NCBI GenBank assembly: GCA_018389105.1
Contig: JACATO010002127.1
Coordinates: forward strand, 2,480,001 to 2,544,000
DNA length: 64,000 bases
From: Nautilus pompilius
Taxonomy: Eukaryota > Mollusca > Cephalopoda > Nautilida > Nautilidae
Direction of reading: 5' to 3'
The notes below the pieces were generated by a model, which had not been told where the DNA came from, did not search any database, and worked only from the letters and a program-made list of their open reading frames with translations. A program made the translations under genes and the position numbers. Of this stretch, positions 60,610 through 64,000 are shown piece by piece. Position 1 is the first letter of the stretch, and the number at the start of each line of letters is the position of its first letter.

Positions 60610-61990
60610 TTTGAATGTCAAGTACATCAGTTATATTCACACACACTTGTTATATTATTTCTGTCTATTGTTTAGGCCAACTAAAATCCAAGAACATCTG
60701 TTATGTTCATCACACACTTGGAGTTGTTTTAATTCAGGACTATTTTTCAGGTCAGATATTTTAGTAATATATATAAATGCATTTACAACCTTCTAGTTGT
60801 GTTGTTTGTTGTTTAGACTATCTCAAGGTCAATTACATCCATTATATTCATACACATCTAATTCTTGTTAGCAGTTTTGTTTTAAACATTTTATTCTTGT
60901 TTTATGTTGATTCTTGATTTAATTATGGAGTTTAGATACTCCTAAGTTTTATTAGTTATGTAAACACATTTACATCCTTGTAATTGTGCTATTTGTTATG
61001 ATTTAATTTTGGTGTTTAGATCATCTTCATCTACTTGTTCAGTAAAGCACACACACAAACATAATTATAATGTACAAATAACTCCTAATAATTTCAACAA
61101 TTCTGGTGGCATATGAAATATATTTTTCAAGACTCAAATTTATCAAGAATGGGCTAAGAAATACCCGGAGTGCTGACCATTTGAAAGCATTTCTTTTGAT
61201 GGATGTAGAAAAAGGTATGCTAATATCATACATACTGATTTTCAGTTTGGTGTATGTGTGGTGCTATTTTTGTTTAATAATTAATATTTTCAGCTGCTTC
61301 ATAAATAAACAGCACATGTAATTAATTGTACAGTAAGCAATATTTACAAGTATGTTTCATGAAACTAATACATATACAATTGTGAGTTGTTTGTAGTCTG
61401 TTTACGAATGACCATAACAATAAGTGAGTAAGTAGAAATGGGGTTACTGAAGATGTTATACTACTACTACTGGATAAGTGGTACAAGCCGCTTCAGAATA
61501 TTTTTCAGAGCCATTTTAAATTTCCAACCCTCCCCTGATATACCCCATTAGTAGTGGGATTTTATTTTTGTGGAATTTAGAAAATCTTAAATTGCACCAG
61601 ATATATTTACACACACATATCTACATGCAGTTAGTTCTGTTATTTGTTTTTTTTTTTAATTTTGAAGATTAGACCATATTAAATTCAAATTCACCCCATT
61701 AACACTCTAGTAGTTAATCCATCTTAATTTCTAGTACATCTCATCTTACACAAACATTTACATTCTTGTAGTCACGTTGCTTTAATTATGGTGCTTAAGT
61801 CATCTTAAGGGCAAGTACATTAATATTTGTGCACACAAACAATTGTAGTTGTGTTGTTTTAGACCATCAGTTCAAGTATATATCCATTATGTTCACACAC
61901 ATTAACACCCTAGTAGTTTGTTTTAATTCTGATGTTTACATCATCTTAGGGTAAGTACATCAGTTGTATTCAAGCAAGTATTCATCAAAG
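60610..61990. repeat. Diverged tandem repeat, unit roughly 60-110 bp
   Basis: A set of phrases recurs in the same order: TTTAGA-C-ATC, TCAAGTACATCAGTTATATTC, ACACACATTTACA, CCTTGTAGTTGTGTTGTTTG, then TTTAATTTTGGTG. Clear occurrences lie near 60617, 60686, 60780, 60960, 61605, 61750, 61840 and 61900-61970. Around 61040-61600 the pattern is interrupted by unrelated sequence. The copies differ strongly, so this is an old minisatellite-like array. Confidence 0.6.
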
Positions 61991-63546
61991 AATAGTAAAA
62001 GAGAGTGGGAATGCTGATAGAACATTTAGGTGACATTTGAAATATTAAACTTTATCTTATTAAGGTGGCATACTTGAGGGCAAGAAAGTAGTAGTTTTCT
62101 GCACAATATAATTAAAACTAGTGACAGAATCCTATATATTAAGGAATTTCGATTCTAAAATATTAGTAACATTTCAAATGAAACTTACTTTGCATCACCT
62201 TCTATAGTTGGCATATTAATTAATTAGGCAATATTATGTAAATATCAGAAGCTGAAAGTTTTGAAGTAGTAGTTGTTTTGTTGTTGCATTATGCTAATCA
62301 TGTGTGTAAATAAGAGATTTAAGAAACTATAAAGCATACATGTCAGTGGTACATATCATAAAGAAATTTGTTTTCACTTTAAAATGCATAACTTTGCATA
62401 GTTAAAACAGAAAGTTAAAAGGTACATATATATAAATACAGATTTATTGTGTATAAATATATTTATAAGATAAATAACACATTTTAATGGTGATTGGTTT
62501 AGTGTTTGATTTAATAAGCATAACTGGAGTATTAAATTAAGGTTATAGCATGTTTGTTTGTTTTTGCTAACTGTACATTATTTCTCTGGTAAAATCTTGG
62601 AACTAACCAGCTGGATGCATGGTACAAACATTTTCTGATCTAACTGCACTAACAGACCATGGTAAATGACAGGTCACTAGAGTGAAATAAGCTGGTTACA
62701 AATACAGGTAGCACTGGCACGTGGGATCTTTTCTCTTCTTTTGTTGTTGTTTTTCCACCAGCTCACCAACCTTAAAAAAATACAAATATAAAACAACAAA
62801 AACCAACTAAAGATAAATTCATGTTCTGCAATTGGAAAAAAAACAGAAAACATAACAAATGAACAAAATGACCCCAAAACCAGATGATGATGATAAGCGG
62901 TAACCGCACTGGACTAAAATGATGTCTTTCATCAAAAACAACAGTGCCGTGGGACTGATTGCCCAGTAATTTAATACAGTTCAAACATATCAGTGTTTGT
63001 TTTATCACAATTATTTCTTCTAATCAGGTGATACAGCCATTTATATTTAATTTACTCTGCATTGGTAGGTGTTTACAGAATGGCTCCAGTGTAATAGAAA
63101 AAATAATAACATGGATCCATTACCATGCCTACTATTCTCATAACACCATGATTAGATATCAGTAACAAATCAGCATTACTTTCTTCTTTTTAACAAGGGC
63201 AACAGGTCTGATACAATGGGATCAACTGTATCACACATTGGAAAAGAATGCCCCTACTAGACCACAGCTGCATTGTGTTTACACTAGAGTAGAAACAAGT
63301 GTTGTGACTAAATATATCAACTTGTGAGAGATTTTAAATATACTATATATACAAACCAGGCAAAAGATCACAGGCTAATTCATCTCACTGACACTATAAA
63401 CTTGCACTGTATATAGGCAAATATATTAAAGCTGAGATGTGATGTACATCATATTTTTATGGCATTTACAGGAGATGAGTGTTAAAGATAATTTGTCCCA
63501 GATCAAAGACAGACCATATTGTGTTAAAACACATCCTCAGGGTTTT
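61991..63546. other. AT-rich DNA 3' of the coiled-coil gene
   Basis: No exon or transposase recognised. Since the coiled-coil gene at 63.55 kb runs on the - strand and ends there, part of this DNA should be its 3' UTR. Confidence 0.4.
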
Positions 63547-63647
63547 TCAGAGTGCCTCATATGCAACACATTTGTCAACAAGCTCTCTGAGATTTTGGTT
63601 TTCAAGAGCCGCTGCTATTCGTTCCTTGTCATTTATCTGCCTGTTAA
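63547..63647 (-). CDS. Last exon of an unidentified coiled-coil protein gene (partial)
   Basis: On the - strand an acceptor (TTTTTTATTTTCAG) is followed by a 101-nt exon, entered after one base of a split codon. It encodes [20 protein letters not shown], then [12 protein letters not shown], and a TGA at 63549-63547. The sequence is charged, with heptad-like spacing (I, I, A, L, L, L), as in a coiled coil. The upstream exons must lie at higher coordinates; none was recognised between 63648 and 64000, so the gene continues beyond the window. I do not recognise the family with confidence; centrosomal or ciliary coiled-coil proteins are possible but unproven. Confidence 0.55.
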
Positions 63648-64000
63648 CTGAAAATAAAAAAGAAAACACAAATGATAGAAAAAAAACAAACAACAATGGG
63701 CCGGATGAAAAATCTGAAAGCCATTACCAGTTCAACAATATATCCAACAATAAATGTCAACAGTTACAAAAAATATGTTAGTTAAATTTTGTCTGATGTG
63801 TAAACAAACTACACTTCAACTAATCACATCAAAATGCAAATATATTCAAGAGATACTATTTAAATACATAGTATACCATTCACATAATCTCTGTGAAGAC
63901 TTGCTGCCCCACATAACTAGCATAAATGTTAGAAGCAGTGATAGAGACAAATAATAAAAATTTTTAAAAAGTTATATCTACTAGCTACACAAAAATTATG
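63648..64000. other. Intron of the coiled-coil gene, nothing recognised
   Basis: AT-rich sequence upstream of the last-exon acceptor. No further exon on the - strand was recognised. Confidence 0.4.

Overview
The window is eukaryotic nuclear DNA from an invertebrate. It is strongly AT-rich, with short exons separated by kilobase-scale introns with GT-AG ends and many decayed transposons. The one confidently named gene is a class 2 (secreted) semaphorin, a class found in protostomes. A large genome, tRNA-derived SINE-like repeats and Tigger, mariner, Tc1 and hAT remnants would fit a mollusc, possibly a cephalopod. That lineage call is inference and is not proven by the sequence.

Layout. 1-8.4 kb: AT-rich non-coding DNA with one short TA-flanked MITE. 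8.46-11.52 kb: a full-length but broken BED/hAT transposon with 8-bp target duplications. 14.98-22.39 kb: the last seven exons (319 codons) of a Sema2-like gene on the + strand; its introns carry two SINE copies, an internally deleted Tigger element and a long CA repeat. 22.4-35.9 kb: repeat-poor AT-rich DNA that may include the semaphorin 3' UTR. 36.3-49.6 kb: a small four-exon gene on the - strand, reconstructed here from splice phases. Its last exons resemble the C-terminus of the axonemal protein CFAP141 (C1orf189), and its first exon sits in a CpG-rich island. Its introns hold a LINE reverse-transcriptase remnant, a mariner, a decayed Tc1, and a Tigger element inserted inside another Tc1 transposase. 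53.46-53.68 kb: four near-perfect copies of a 55-bp repeat. 55.6-60.15 kb: a cluster of broken transposases (Tc1, a ZMYM1-type hAT, mariner, and a Tigger with a nested MITE). 60.6-62.0 kb: an old, diverged tandem repeat. 63.55-63.65 kb: the last exon of an unrecognised coiled-coil gene on the - strand that continues past the right edge.

The Sema2-like gene (axon guidance, secreted) and the CFAP141-like gene (cilia) are convergent neighbours with no evident functional link. All transposases seen are broken by stops or frameshifts. No virus-derived gene, CRISPR array, tRNA or rRNA gene was recognised. The most interesting points are a semaphorin whose Ig domain lacks the usual disulfide cysteines, the unlisted four-exon CFAP141-like gene with a one-base frame break in an A7 run, and the nested Tigger-in-Tc1 insertion.
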